DNA of 64,000 nt, taken from assembly GCF_003946045.1 (NCBI RefSeq), contig NZ_RHNW01000001.1, positions 372,001 through 436,000 of the forward strand, in the 5' to 3' direction. The position numbers and the translations under genes are program-made. Of the stretch, positions 7,755 through 17,942 are shown piece after piece. The DNA comes from Levilactobacillus mulengensis. Lineage in GTDB: Bacteria > Bacillota > Bacilli > Lactobacillales > Lactobacillaceae. The notes under the pieces were generated by a model, which was not told the DNA's origin, made no database searches, and was given only the letters and a program-made list of their open reading frames with translations. The stretch's first letter is position 1. Each line of letters opens with the position of its first letter.

Positions 7755-8477
7755 TTACAACTTAACCCCGCGCACCAAGTAGCTATTCATCCAGGGGCCA
7801 GACCACCACCCATTGATGCCCAGCGAATGGGCTTCCCGAACATCCAACTGCGCCGCACTGAGCATCTGCCGATACTCAGCGGCGTGATGGCCGGTGTCAA
7901 TGATGACCAACTGACCGCCCGGTTTCAACACCCGGACCGCCTCTTGTAGTGCCCGCTGCCGCTGCTGGACGCCATGAATATTATGCAACGCAAAACTGGT
8001 CGTGATAACGTCAAATTGGTCGTCCGGAAAGGGCAAAGCCACCATGTCGCCAGTCACTAATTTGACCCGGTCGGTAAGCCCTAATGCCGTTACGTTTCGC
8101 TGGGTGACCGCCGCGGCGTTATGCGACTGGTCGCGCGAATGCCACAAGTCCAGTCCCACGGCTTGTCCCGACTTTTCTAATCGCCCGGCCAACCGGGTTA
8201 ACAGCGCTCCCCGACCACAGCCGAGATCCAGAATCTGGTCAGTCGCCTGCACACCCAGTCGCGGAATCAGCTGATCAAACAGCCGATACTTTCCCCGGAC
8301 CGTGGTATGTAAGAACAGGCCCCCTTCGACGAACACGATAACCGCCGCAATCACCTCCAGCACGATAGGCGCTGATGGCCGCAACACGTAACCCTGCACA
8401 AACAAGAAGACCGCCGCCAATAAATATAGTACGGGAACGAGTGGTGCATCGATCCCAAAAGTTTTCCAATTAGACAA
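7755..8477 (-). CDS. Membrane-anchored class I SAM-dependent methyltransferase
   Basis: 240 residues. Two hydrophobic segments near residues 8-50 (PLVPVLYLLAAVFLFVQGYVL and PIVLEVIAAVIVFVEGGLFL) precede a Rossmann methyltransferase domain with motif I DLGCGRGALLTRLA, motif II VGLDLW and FDVITTSFALHNIHG. A UbiE-like methyltransferase of unknown substrate, probably held at the membrane. I place the start at TTG 8477 because GGAGG lies eight bases upstream; the upstream TTG at 8504 has no ribosome site. Monocistronic, convergent with the ABC operon. Confidence 0.85.
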   Translation of the reverse strand: MSNWKTFGIDAPLVPVLYLLAAVFLFVQGYVLRPSAPIVLEVIAAVIVFVEGGLFLHTTVRGKYRLFDQLIPRLGVQATDQILDLGCGRGALLTRLAGRLEKSGQAVGLDLWHSRDQSHNAAAVTQRNVTALGLTDRVKLVTGDMVALPFPDDQFDVITTSFALHNIHGVQQRQRALQEAVRVLKPGGQLVIIDTGHHAAEYRQMLSAAQLDVREAHSLGINGWWSGPWMNSYLVRGVKL

Positions 8478-8608
8478 AATCCTGACCTCCCCAATTTTTC
8501 CCAATCACCCCGATTCGTTCACTATAGCAAAGGCACAAAAGGTTGTAAAGCCCTTTTTAAATCTGTACATTGCCGTACCAAACCTGTACATTAATCGTCG
8601 CACAAAAA

Positions 8609-8637
8609 AGTGGTCGAGATTATTTTCTCAACCACTT
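8609..8637 (-). terminator. Terminator of prs
   Basis: AAGTGGTCGAGA/TTCTCAACCACTT hairpin; on the minus strand TTTTTTGTG follows. It lies 17 bases beyond the prs stop. Confidence 0.85.
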
Positions 8638-8653
8638 CACGCAACTTATATTT

Positions 8654-9640
8654 TTACTGTTTTTGGCGCTTAGGTGCCTTGTGGAACAAGGAATCGACGG
8701 GTTCTTCATGGTAAATCAGGTCGATGGCCTTTCCAAACATGTCGCCGACGGACATCACGACAAACTTGTCGCTTTGCTTGTCCTCTGGCAATTGAATGGA
8801 GTCGGTGATGACGACCTTCTTCAACACGGAATCGTTGATGCGTTGGGTCGCGTCACCGGACAGAACCGCGTGGGTCGCCGCCGCGTAAACGTCCGCCGCA
8901 CCGGCCTTCTTCAAGGCGTCGGCGGAAACGGTGATTCGGATGGCGGTATCAATGATATCGTCCACCAAGATGGCGTGCTTGCCCTTCACATCCCCAATGA
9001 CAGCCTCGGGATGCGCCGCGTTCTCCGTATCGGAGCGGTTGTCGATGATGGCGATTGGCGCGCCCAGTAACTCGGCTAACCGCCGGGCCCGGCTGACCCC
9101 CGCATGGTCGGGAGCGACCACAACGATGTCCTCATCGGCCAAGGTCGTGCTGTTTTCAAAGTAGCTGGTTAGTAACCGGTCACTCTGGAGGTGGTCAACG
9201 GGAATGTCAAAGAATCCTTGCAGCTGAGCCGCATGCAGGTCTAAGGCAATCACCCGATTGACGCCATCCATTTGCAACAAGGACGCAATTAGCTTAGCCG
9301 TAATGGGTTCGCGGGAACGGGCTTTACGGTCGGCCCGTGAGTAACCGTAGTACGGAATGACCACGTTGATTTTCTCAGCGCTGGCCCGCCGTGCGGCATC
9401 CACCATGATCAATAATTCCATCAGGTTCGTGTTAACCGGATCCGAAACGGATTGGATCAGGAACAATTCATCCCCCCGAATACTTTCGTCAATACTGATC
9501 TGAATCTCACCGTCACTAAAGTGCTTGATTGTTGCCTTCCCTAATTCGACACCTGCCGCCTTCGCAATCTTTTCGGCGAGTGGTCGGTTCGAGTTCAAAG
9601 CAAAGACTTTCATTCTGCCAGCTTCGACGTGTTCTGCCAT
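8654..9640 (-). CDS. prs: Ribose-phosphate pyrophosphokinase-like paralogue with altered catalytic loops
   Basis: 328 residues from ATG 9640, chosen for GGAGGC just upstream. The fold and ATP/ribose-5-phosphate parts match PRPP synthetase: [32 protein letters not shown] (134-144), [13 protein letters not shown]. Two catalytic segments differ from the family rule. The flexible loop normally reading DKRR reads DNRS (200-203), losing the catalytic lysine. The PRPP loop normally DDIIDTAGT reads [11 protein letters not shown] (227-237). Lactobacilli often carry two prs genes, so this may be a regulatory or low-activity paralogue rather than the housekeeping enzyme (inference). Gene family certain, activity uncertain. 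Confidence 0.88.
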   Translation of the reverse strand: MAEHVEAGRMKVFALNSNRPLAEKIAKAAGVELGKATIKHFSDGEIQISIDESIRGDELFLIQSVSDPVNTNLMELLIMVDAARRASAEKINVVIPYYGYSRADRKARSREPITAKLIASLLQMDGVNRVIALDLHAAQLQGFFDIPVDHLQSDRLLTSYFENSTTLADEDIVVVAPDHAGVSRARRLAELLGAPIAIIDNRSDTENAAHPEAVIGDVKGKHAILVDDIIDTAIRITVSADALKKAGAADVYAAATHAVLSGDATQRINDSVLKKVVITDSIQLPEDKQSDKFVVMSVGDMFGKAIDLIYHEEPVDSLFHKAPKRQKQ

Positions 9641-9796
9641 AACAGCCTCCCTGTGGGTTTTCCACAAATTCGTATATTTGACGTTCTGCCAGGCGCTGGT
9701 CATCTTAATCAGACCAACTGACGCCCAGCAGTGCGCTTTTTTCTGTCTTTATTATCGCAATCTTTGACCGGAAACGCAACGCTTGCAACCGCTATT

Positions 9797-12352
9797 TTAG
9801 ACGGATGGCATAAATTGTTTGGGTGACACACCCTGCATACCGATCATGGGGTCAATCTTTCGGCTCAAAACCAGTTCCGGCGTCAGGCGGTAATCCGTTG
9901 GCGTCGTGGGTTCCGCGGTGTCAGTCGACGCCGTATCCCCTGTTGCTGGCTCGGGTGTTTCCACCTCATCCGTGGTTGGTGCCGCAACCGGTTCAGGCGT
10001 CTCGGATTCAGCTACTGGCGCCGATTCTGCCGGATTCGCAGGCGTCACGGGCGTTCCGTCTGGGTCCAACACCGTTTGGATTCGCGTCGTCAGCGTGGTG
10101 CGCCGGTTGACGCCCAGGCTGGTGACACAGGCCTCAAAGGCCCGCGGCTCACCCAGGAGGATCAGCATGTCCGCTGCCCGCGTCACCGCCGTATACAACA
10201 GGTTCCGTTGAAGCATCCGGTTATACTGACCGACCATGGGCAGGATCACCATTTTAAATTCGGACCCCTGCGACTTGTGAATCGACATACAGTAGGCCAG
10301 AGTCAGCCGGTTCCAGTCGTTGCGGGCGTACGTGACCTCGGTCTGCTCAAAGGCAATCGTCAGCTGGTCACTCTTGACCTCGCTGTGCTTATCGCTGGCC
10401 AGGTCGATCCCGGTGATCACTCCGATATCCCCGTTGAACACGTTGTTTTCAGGACTATTGACCAGGTGTAAGACCTTGTCACCAATCCGAAATTTCTGGT
10501 TACGGAACTCAACTTCCTTGGTCCGCTCAGACTTTTTCGGGTTCAAAATGTCCTGCAACACCACGTTCAACCGGTCAATCCCGGCCGAGCCCCGGTACAT
10601 GGGCGCCAGCACCTGAATATCACTGGCAGAAAAGCCCTTGGCGTGGGCCTTCTGAACGATTTGGTCGATCACGCTCTCCACCTGATTAGCGTGGCAGGCG
10701 ATGAACGACCGGTCCTTTTGGTTCTTGGTAAAGTCAGCCGGTAGTTTTCCCGACTTGATGGCGTGGGCCAACGGAATGATGGACGAGCCATCCCCCTGTC
10801 GGTAAATCGTATCGAGCTGAATCTTTTGCAGCTGGTCGCTGGCCAACAGGTCGTGAAAGACCTGACCGGGGCCGACGGACGGCAGTTGGTCCTTATCGCC
10901 GACTAGCACGACTCGCATGCCCACGGGCACGGCCCGCAAGAGCGTCTTCATCAGGTAAACGTCGACCATCGACGTTTCATCGATGATCAACAGCCCGCCC
11001 TCTAAGTCGTTGGTGGCCGCCTCATCTAAATTATCTTCCCGACCGGTCAAGCCCAACAAGCGGTGAATCGTGCTGGCCGGTAAGCCGGTCGATTCACTCA
11101 TCCGCTTGGCCGCCCGCCCGGTTGGCGCGGCTAGGAGGATTGGAAACGGTTTTTCCTTGTATTCGTTGATGTCTAAAGAGACCTCGTGCATGCGGGCATA
11201 CAAATTGACCAGGCCGCGAATAATCGTGGTCTTCCCGGTCCCGGGTCCCCCGGTCAGCAGCATGACCTTGGCCTGGATAGCCGCGGTCAACGCCGCCGTT
11301 TGGGACTCATCGTACACGATGTCGCCCTGCTTCTCCACGATGCGGAGTTGCTTACGGATGGCATCATCGTTGAACTTGGCCGGCGAATCGTCCGCCTTTA
11401 ATAGCCGCTGAAGGTGCTCGGCAATCTGCCATTCGGCGTCGTAGAGCGTCTTCAAATAGATCCGCTGGTCATCGCCCACGACCTTCTGTTCCTTAGCCAG
11501 CTCTAACAGTTCATCCGCCAGCTTGGCTGGGTCCAAGCGCACGTTGCGGGAATTTTCCAGCAGGCTCAACGCGTTGGCTAACAATGGCTTAGCCGTGGTA
11601 TAGGTATCCCCGTTGGCTACTGACAGGTCGTTGAGCGTCTGTAACAGGCCGGCCCGCAATCGTTCGGGCTTATCCGCCGCGTACCCCAGTTGGGTAGCGA
11701 TTTGGTCTGCTCGCCGAAAGCTGACCCCGTTGATATCCTCGGCCAATTGGTACGGATTCTCATGAATCACGTCCAGCGTTTTTTCCTGGTACCGGTTGTA
11801 AATGGCCGCGGCCAAGGTGCTCCCGAAGCCGTAACCGTTGAGTCCGATGATGATCTGTTCCATCCCGTTGTTGGTCTGGAGCTGACTGATCAGGGTCGCC
11901 GACACCTTGGGCGACAAGCCAAGTGGCTGGAGCACCGCCGGATCGTTTAAAATTTCTTCAATGGCGTTGGTGCCCAAAGCATCCACAATTTTCTCGGCCG
12001 TCTTCTTGCCCAGCCCGGGGAAGTCGTCGCCGCTTAAATAGCCGACCACGCCGCTGCGGGTGGTTGGCGTTTCATTTTGATAGTTATCCGCCTGAAATTG
12101 GACCCCGTACTTGGGGTGTTCCACGCGCTTACCCGTGAAGCGGTAGGTCACGTCATCCTTAATATCGGCAAAGTTTCCGGTGACGACAATCTCGTCTTCG
12201 TGCCAGTCCAAGCTGGTCTCGGAAACCTTGACCAGCATGACCTTGTAGAAGCTATCGTTGCTGGCAAAAAAGACCGCACTGACGGTGCCGACCACATAAT
12301 CGGCCTGAGGCGCGCCACTTTCTTCAAATAAATCGAGCGATTCGGTTGCCAT
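9797..12352 (-). CDS. recD2: RecD2-type 5'-3' DNA helicase
   Basis: 851 residues. The N-terminal region holds the RecD2-specific OB-like and helix-hairpin-helix part (SGDDFPGLGKKTAEKIVDALG). The SF1B helicase core has Walker A LTGGPGTGKTT near residue 370, motif II LLIIDETSMVD, GDKDQLPSVGPG, and motif VI AYCMSIHKSQGSEF with YTAVTRA. A Pro/Thr/Glu-rich linker of about 60 residues leads to a conserved-looking C-terminal tail (KIDPMIGMQGVSPKQFM). The protein unwinds DNA 5'-3' without RecBC and acts in repair. ATG start behind GGGAGG. It follows the TPR gene by 13 bases, in one transcript with 13717-12366. Confidence 0.96.
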   Translation of the reverse strand: MATESLDLFEESGAPQADYVVGTVSAVFFASNDSFYKVMLVKVSETSLDWHEDEIVVTGNFADIKDDVTYRFTGKRVEHPKYGVQFQADNYQNETPTTRSGVVGYLSGDDFPGLGKKTAEKIVDALGTNAIEEILNDPAVLQPLGLSPKVSATLISQLQTNNGMEQIIIGLNGYGFGSTLAAAIYNRYQEKTLDVIHENPYQLAEDINGVSFRRADQIATQLGYAADKPERLRAGLLQTLNDLSVANGDTYTTAKPLLANALSLLENSRNVRLDPAKLADELLELAKEQKVVGDDQRIYLKTLYDAEWQIAEHLQRLLKADDSPAKFNDDAIRKQLRIVEKQGDIVYDESQTAALTAAIQAKVMLLTGGPGTGKTTIIRGLVNLYARMHEVSLDINEYKEKPFPILLAAPTGRAAKRMSESTGLPASTIHRLLGLTGREDNLDEAATNDLEGGLLIIDETSMVDVYLMKTLLRAVPVGMRVVLVGDKDQLPSVGPGQVFHDLLASDQLQKIQLDTIYRQGDGSSIIPLAHAIKSGKLPADFTKNQKDRSFIACHANQVESVIDQIVQKAHAKGFSASDIQVLAPMYRGSAGIDRLNVVLQDILNPKKSERTKEVEFRNQKFRIGDKVLHLVNSPENNVFNGDIGVITGIDLASDKHSEVKSDQLTIAFEQTEVTYARNDWNRLTLAYCMSIHKSQGSEFKMVILPMVGQYNRMLQRNLLYTAVTRAADMLILLGEPRAFEACVTSLGVNRRTTLTTRIQTVLDPDGTPVTPANPAESAPVAESETPEPVAAPTTDEVETPEPATGDTASTDTAEPTTPTDYRLTPELVLSRKIDPMIGMQGVSPKQFMPSV

Positions 12353-12365
12353 CTGTGCGCCTCCC

Positions 12366-13052
12366 TTACTGTTGGTCGTCAGTCTTGCCCCGTTGCGTTT
12401 GCACGAAGCGTTCGATGTCGGCTAGCCGTTGCTGGCCCTTCTCATAGTACGTGGGGTCCAGTTGCTTAGCCTGTGCGAAATGGTCCTGGTAGGGTTGGCC
12501 TAAGACCATGGCCACCAAGCCACGGTCAAAGTGAGCCCGGCCGTTCTTGGCGTCCAGTTGGAGCACGCGATCATAGTATTCGGCCGCCTGGTCCATGTTA
12601 CCTAAGGCCAACAGGTTTTCGGCCATGACCTGGAGGGTCGCCTCGTCGTTCGGTTGACTAGTCAGCGCCGTTAACGCAAAGGCCAGCGCCCGTTTGTGGT
12701 CGCCATTCGCCATGTAGCTCTGCGCCATCATCAGGTAGCCGGCACCCTTCCACCGCTCACCCAGCTGATCAAACTGCTGGATGGCCTTGGAATAGTCTTC
12801 CGCAGCATAGTACACGTTGCCCAGTCCGTAGCGCAACTTTTCCACCACGGCCGGTTGGGTCGCAAAGAGTCCGAGGGCCTTCATCAGGAGTTCCTCGGCT
12901 TGCGCGTAGGAGTTCAGGTCGACCAGCACCGTGGCCAATTCATAGTACGCTTCCGCATCACCAGGATGGGTGTTAATTCGTTGAACCAATTGATGGACGA
13001 GTTGTTCTGATTTTTGTTTATCCGCATCGCGGGTCATTTTTTCTTCAGTCAT
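12366..13052 (-). CDS. Tetratricopeptide repeat protein
   Basis: 228 residues made largely of TPR helices, for example AEAYYELATVLVDLNSYAQAEELLMKAL, VVEKLRYGLGNVYYAAEDYSKAIQQFDQL and DQAAEYYDRVLQLDAKNGRAHFDRGLVAM. Cytosolic, no signal peptide. TPRs mediate protein contacts; no enzyme motif is present. The gene sits between a histidine phosphatase (8 bases upstream) and recD2 (13 bases downstream), an arrangement I recall as common in lactobacilli. Function unknown. Start ATG 13052 with AGGTGA. Confidence 0.9.
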   Translation of the reverse strand: MTEEKMTRDADKQKSEQLVHQLVQRINTHPGDAEAYYELATVLVDLNSYAQAEELLMKALGLFATQPAVVEKLRYGLGNVYYAAEDYSKAIQQFDQLGERWKGAGYLMMAQSYMANGDHKRALAFALTALTSQPNDEATLQVMAENLLALGNMDQAAEYYDRVLQLDAKNGRAHFDRGLVAMVLGQPYQDHFAQAKQLDPTYYEKGQQRLADIERFVQTQRGKTDDQQ

Positions 13053-13060
13053 TTTATCAC

Positions 13061-13717
13061 CTAAATTGTATCGGTTGGCGTCGCAGTTGCCGTCAAGAAG
13101 CTAGTATTGTTCCAGTCGACCAGGTCGTAGTGGTGCCCGTCCACGGTCTCCAGCACCGTCACACTGGTGTTTCGCAGACCGCCACGTTTCCGCAGGTCGG
13201 CCAGTGGCGTCCCCAATAACGCGTTGATTTCCGCGTTCAGGGCTGCACCATGGCTGACGATGAGAACGTTGTCGGTCGGCTTGGAATTAGCCGCCACAAT
13301 TTTTTGAATGGCGGGCGTCATCCGGTCGATCACCTGGGTAAACGTCTCCCCACCAATCTTCGCCGCATCGTATTGGTCCGGATGATTGCGAAAGGCATCG
13401 AGCTCGGCGGGAAATTGGTCGCGCACCGCGGTAAACGCCATGCCTTCCATCTTGCCTAAATGAAATTCCTCCAGGCGGCTAACCAGCGTCAGCGGCACCT
13501 GTTGGTGTAATTCTTTGACCACGTGTTGGGCCGTCACCCGGGCCCGTTTGATGGGGCTGGCGTACGCGTGGGTGAACGGCGTGTTCTTTAAGAAGCGGCC
13601 AACCTGTACCATTTGGTCATAGCTCTCGGTTAACAGCGGGGAATCGCCCCCGGCGCCTTGGAAGCGGCCTTCCAGGTTCCATTCGGTCTTGCCGTGGCGA
13701 ATAAAGTATAATTTCAA
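13061..13717 (-). CDS. Histidine phosphatase family protein (phosphoglycerate mutase-like)
   Basis: 218 residues. The phosphohistidine motif RHGKTEWN is at residues 7-14, SPIKRARVTAQ supplies the second arginine, EFHLGKMEG the glutamate region, and SHGAALNAEI the second catalytic histidine. These are the active-site elements of the branch-1 histidine phosphatases. Annotated relatives are called phosphoglycerate mutases, but a broad-specificity phosphatase is as likely, since cofactor-dependent glycolytic mutases have a different length and helix pattern. Start TTG 13717 with AAAGGA upstream. First gene of the transcript continuing through the TPR gene to recD2. Confidence 0.92.
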   Translation of the reverse strand: MKLYFIRHGKTEWNLEGRFQGAGGDSPLLTESYDQMVQVGRFLKNTPFTHAYASPIKRARVTAQHVVKELHQQVPLTLVSRLEEFHLGKMEGMAFTAVRDQFPAELDAFRNHPDQYDAAKIGGETFTQVIDRMTPAIQKIVAANSKPTDNVLIVSHGAALNAEINALLGTPLADLRKRGGLRNTSVTVLETVDGHHYDLVDWNNTSFLTATATPTDTI

Positions 13718-13798
13718 AATTGTTGCCGTCCTTTCCGTAAAGTCACATAGTCTATATTATGCCAGTTTTTCCTAAGTTTTCAAAGAAACATCCGTTAG

Positions 13799-14108
13799 AA
13801 AATTCAAATTGCTGGGGTTCTTGGTCTGCCTCCGCTGCGGTGAATTAGTCGGCGGGGACGGCCTGCCGCTTCGGTGGACGGGGATTGCCACCCTGTGGGG
13901 ACCGCCTGCGGCCTAAGAAGCGGTCCTCCGGCTCGCCTTTGAGCCGAAGCCCACGTCTCAAAGGTCGTCCCGTGCTGTAAAGCTGGGAAGCCCACCCAGC
14001 TAACACCACCGACACAGGGTTCTATCCCCGTCCCCCTTTCGCTCTGGCTGTCCCCACCGACGATTCACCTCCGCTCCGGCATCCCAAGAACGGACTGATT
14101 TGAATTTT
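13799..14108 (-). repeat. Cloverleaf intergenic repeat 7, subfamily A with very long outer stem
   Basis: The core has AGCTGGG/CCCAGCT and CTTTGAG/CTCAAAG hairpins. Outside the usual ends the pairing continues: GGACGGGGAT/ATCCCCGTCC, then GGCGGGGAC/GTCCCCACC, GGTTCTTGG/CCAAGAAC and AAATTCAAAT/ATTTGAATTT. The whole inverted structure spans about 310 bases. Confidence 0.85.
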
Positions 14109-14344
14109 ACGGTTGTTTCTTTCACTCAGGTCGATGGCATTATTATCTACTGCCATCGTGCCTACCACTTTAAGTTGACTAATCACTCTTAATTAAAGTT
14201 AAGCCAACTAGAACATCCTTCCACCTAAAGTTGCTCTGCCAGGACATCCCCACAACTTGACCGAGAGTTACCAGTAGCCAAATCAGTGCCAGCTTCCCAT
14301 TAAACCAGCCTCGCCACCACATCAGCTGCCAGTTACCGCCGTCT

Positions 14345-14490
14345 CCGCCGCAGGGATGGTGAAAATAGGTTCAGCCGTGGGACTTATTGTGAGAACGCTT
14401 CGTTCTCATAATAAGTGGTGTTTTTGAGACGCGGGCTTCGGCTCAGAAACAAGGTCAAAGACCGCCCTGCCCACCGCGTGCCACTCACCA
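14345..14490 (+). repeat. Cloverleaf intergenic repeat 8, subfamily B, right arm shortened
   Basis: Hairpin ACTTATTGTGAGAACG/CGTTCTCATAATAAGT with TTCG-like tip; TTTGAGAC/GGCTCAGAA hairpin; third hairpin reduced and the right outer arm lost after CCCACCGCG. Confidence 0.75.
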
Positions 14491-14600
14491 ACTAGACCAG
14501 TCACACCTGTCTAAGGACTGACGACTCACCCCCTCACGACAGTCTCAGCCTTTTTGAAACAGTCCACTATTTCGATAGGAGCTGGTTACCGCCGTCGTGA

Positions 14601-14775
14601 GCCGTGAGGGCGGAGAAAATGGGTCCAGCTGTGGGATTTTCTGAGTGGCTTGCTCAGAAAATGGCGACTTTGAGACGCGGGCTTCGGCTCAAAGCGAGTC
14701 TAGAGACCGCTCTTTGGCTCTAGACGTCCTTCCCTCAGCGTTCCGATCCCATTTTCTCCGCCCGGTAAGGCGGCC
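14601..14775 (+). repeat. Cloverleaf intergenic repeat 9, subfamily B
   Basis: Outer arms GGGCGGAGAAAATGGG/CCCATTTTCTCCGCCC pair perfectly over 16 bases. Hairpins ATTTTCTGAG/CTCAGAAAAT, TTTGAG/CTCAAAG and GTCTAGAG/CTCTAGAC with the conserved ACCGCTCTTTGG loop. Confidence 0.9.
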
Positions 14776-14799
14776 CATCAACGACCCGTGTAACCAAAA

Positions 14800-14838
14800 A
14801 GCTCCCAATGAAACCGGCGAGCCGGTTCATTGGGAGCT
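14800..14838 (-). terminator. Terminator of mnmA
   Basis: AGCTCCCAATGAA(A)CCGGC/GCCGGTTCATTGGGAGCT hairpin; minus-strand TTTTTGG follows. Seven bases beyond the mnmA stop. Confidence 0.9.
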
Positions 14839-14844
14839 GAAAGA

Positions 14845-15990
<1,146 letters not shown>

Positions 15991-16043
15991 CTAAGATTCT
16001 GGAGAATCTACGATTTGAAGGTCGCATAAATCCAGTATTGCCT

Positions 16044-16072
16044 AGTTTACCCATTTTCAAGCGGTTTTGCAA
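16044..16072 (-). promoter_or_regulatory. Predicted sigma-A promoter of mnmA
   Basis: TTGCAA (16067-16072) and TAAACT (16044-16049) on the minus strand with a 17-base spacer, about 70 bases upstream of the mnmA start. Confidence 0.65.
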
Positions 16073-16119
16073 GCCTGGCGTTTCCTTTCACCTAACTGCC
16101 CCGTTTCCAGTGGTGGGAC

Positions 16120-16147
16120 TGGTCAAACTGCCCTAGACGTGTATAAT
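16120..16147 (+). promoter_or_regulatory. Predicted promoter of the ABC-2 exporter operon
   Basis: A perfect TATAAT (16142-16147) lies about 55 bases before the start, with a weaker TGGTCA (16120-16125) 16 bases upstream. Divergent from the mnmA promoter. Confidence 0.55.
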
Positions 16148-16200
16148 GATAAAATGATGAGAAAATAATTAAAATTTCTCATGGTTAGGAAGTGACATCT

Positions 16201-17169
16201 ATGCCCTCACCCATTATTACGGTCGACCACGCCAATTTTAGCTACGTGACCTTCACCAAGCAAGCCGGCTTCAGCGGCGCCTGGCACGACCTCTTTCACC
16301 GTCAAAAAAGCACCGTCGCGGCTGTTCAAGACATTTCCCTCCACGTCAACCGGGGCGAGGTTCTCGGCCTCCTAGGCGCCAATGGGGCGGGTAAAACGAC
16401 CCTGATCAAGCTGATGACGGGCATCCTGCCGGTTAATGCCGGTGACGTCCGCCTGTTCACCGACCAGGTTCCCTTTCGCAAGCGGCCGGCCTTCCTCCAG
16501 CGCATCGGCGTCATGCTGAGCCAGAAGAGCCAGCTGGCTTGGGACCTGCCACCACTGGATACTCTGGTGCTCCTGCGGGAGATCTACCACATCCCCCACG
16601 CCGCCTTCACCACCTGGCTGGCGTTTCTCACCAAGGAACTGGCCGTGACGCCGCAACTCCACGTGCCCGTTCGGAAGCTCTCACTGGGCCAACGGATCAA
16701 GTTTGAACTCATCTGTGCGCTGATCCACAAGCCCGAGATTCTCTTCCTGGACGAACCCACGATTGGTATCGACGTCAGTAGTCAGGCCAACATTTACCGC
16801 TTTCTCAAGCAGCTGAATCACGACACCCAGATGACCATCATCCTGACCAGCCACAACACCAAAGATATCGAGGCCCTGGCCCAACGCGTGGCGGTCATCA
16901 ATTACGGTCACAAGATTTTTGACGGCACGACGACCGGTCTGATCAGTCGTTACGCCACCGTGCCCCTTCTGGAAATTGTGACCGACGTGCCGTTGGAACC
17001 GCTACCCGAGCACGTGCGCCAGGTGGATGCGACCCATTACGAAATTGATGCGACCGCGCTAACGACCTTGCCGATCGACCCCCGCCACATTTTAAGTGTC
17101 AACCGGCACAACGGGAGCCTGGACGCCATTCTCACCCAACTGTTTTCCGAGGAGGCGCCGACACAATGA
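16201..17169 (+). CDS. ABC-2 type exporter, ATP-binding subunit
   Basis: 322 residues from ATG 16201, with AGGA at a normal distance; an in-frame GTG at 16192 touches the ribosome site and is unlikely. Walker A GANGAGKT (59-66), signature LSLGQRI, Walker B ILFLDEPTIGID and switch LTSHN are intact. The N-terminal insertion (FTKQAGFSGAWHDLFHRQKS) is typical of the NatA-like group that pairs with two distinct ABC-2 permeases, as found just downstream. The complex should export an unknown compound or act in drug efflux. It overlaps the next gene by four bases (ATGA), so translation is coupled. Confidence 0.92.
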   Translation: MPSPIITVDHANFSYVTFTKQAGFSGAWHDLFHRQKSTVAAVQDISLHVNRGEVLGLLGANGAGKTTLIKLMTGILPVNAGDVRLFTDQVPFRKRPAFLQRIGVMLSQKSQLAWDLPPLDTLVLLREIYHIPHAAFTTWLAFLTKELAVTPQLHVPVRKLSLGQRIKFELICALIHKPEILFLDEPTIGIDVSSQANIYRFLKQLNHDTQMTIILTSHNTKDIEALAQRVAVINYGHKIFDGTTTGLISRYATVPLLEIVTDVPLEPLPEHVRQVDATHYEIDATALTTLPIDPRHILSVNRHNGSLDAILTQLFSEEAPTQ

Positions 17170-17942
17170 AATATTGGCTGACTTGTCAAAACGCCCTGAT
17201 GGCCACGCTGGCCTACCGGGGCAACCTGGTTTTACACCTACTGATGACCGCCGTCAATGTCATGGTCACCATCTTCATGTGGCTGGCCGTCTACAGCTTT
17301 AGCGGTCGGAGCGACATCGCCGGCATCCAACCCAATCAGATGGTCATCTACCTGATTGTAGTCAACGTTTTAGCCCTTATCTTTTCCACAGAACCCATTT
17401 TCAAATTCAGCGGACTGGTCCGCAGTGGCAACCTCTCCGTCGTGCTCATGCGTCCCATCAATTATTTTATCCAAAGCTTCTGGGATTACCTGGGGCGGGC
17501 CCTGCCCTTTCTAGTCATCTATGGCCTGGCGACCGGTTTTATCAGTCCCGTCCTTCGCCGCGGCCTGCTGTACGGGCTCAGCAGCCTAGTTTTGATGGGG
17601 CTGACCTATGGCATGTTTTTCCTAATGATCACCGCCATCAGCCTGTGTAGCTTCTGGCTGGTGCAGGTCTGGCCGCTACGGCCCGTGCTGAACGCGCTCT
17701 TCCTCCTGTTAGGGGGACAAGCCTTTCCGCTTCAAGTGTTGCCACCGGCATTTGCCTGGCTGATCTATAATCCCTTTTCCCTGGCCGGTAACCAACTGAC
17801 GCTCCTGCTTTTAGGCAAACTGTCGCTCAACCAAATTTTACTGGCGGGCGGTTGGGCGTTGGGGTGGGCCGTCGTCGCCTTGGGTATCCTGAAGGTTGTT
17901 TGGCCCCGGGGTATCCGCTCTTATGAGGGGGTGGGGAGCTAA
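17166..17942 (+). CDS. ABC-2 family transporter permease 1
   Basis: 258 residues with six probable membrane spans and no enzyme motif. It resembles the ABC-2 permease family (DUF990-like) that works in heteromeric pairs. The first gene product begins MKYWLTCQNALMATLAYRGNLVLHLL, a cytoplasmic amphipathic segment before the first span. It overlaps the ATPase gene by four bases and the second permease by one base (TAATG), so the three subunits are made together. Confidence 0.88.
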   Translation: MKYWLTCQNALMATLAYRGNLVLHLLMTAVNVMVTIFMWLAVYSFSGRSDIAGIQPNQMVIYLIVVNVLALIFSTEPIFKFSGLVRSGNLSVVLMRPINYFIQSFWDYLGRALPFLVIYGLATGFISPVLRRGLLYGLSSLVLMGLTYGMFFLMITAISLCSFWLVQVWPLRPVLNALFLLLGGQAFPLQVLPPAFAWLIYNPFSLAGNQLTLLLLGKLSLNQILLAGGWALGWAVVALGILKVVWPRGIRSYEGVGS

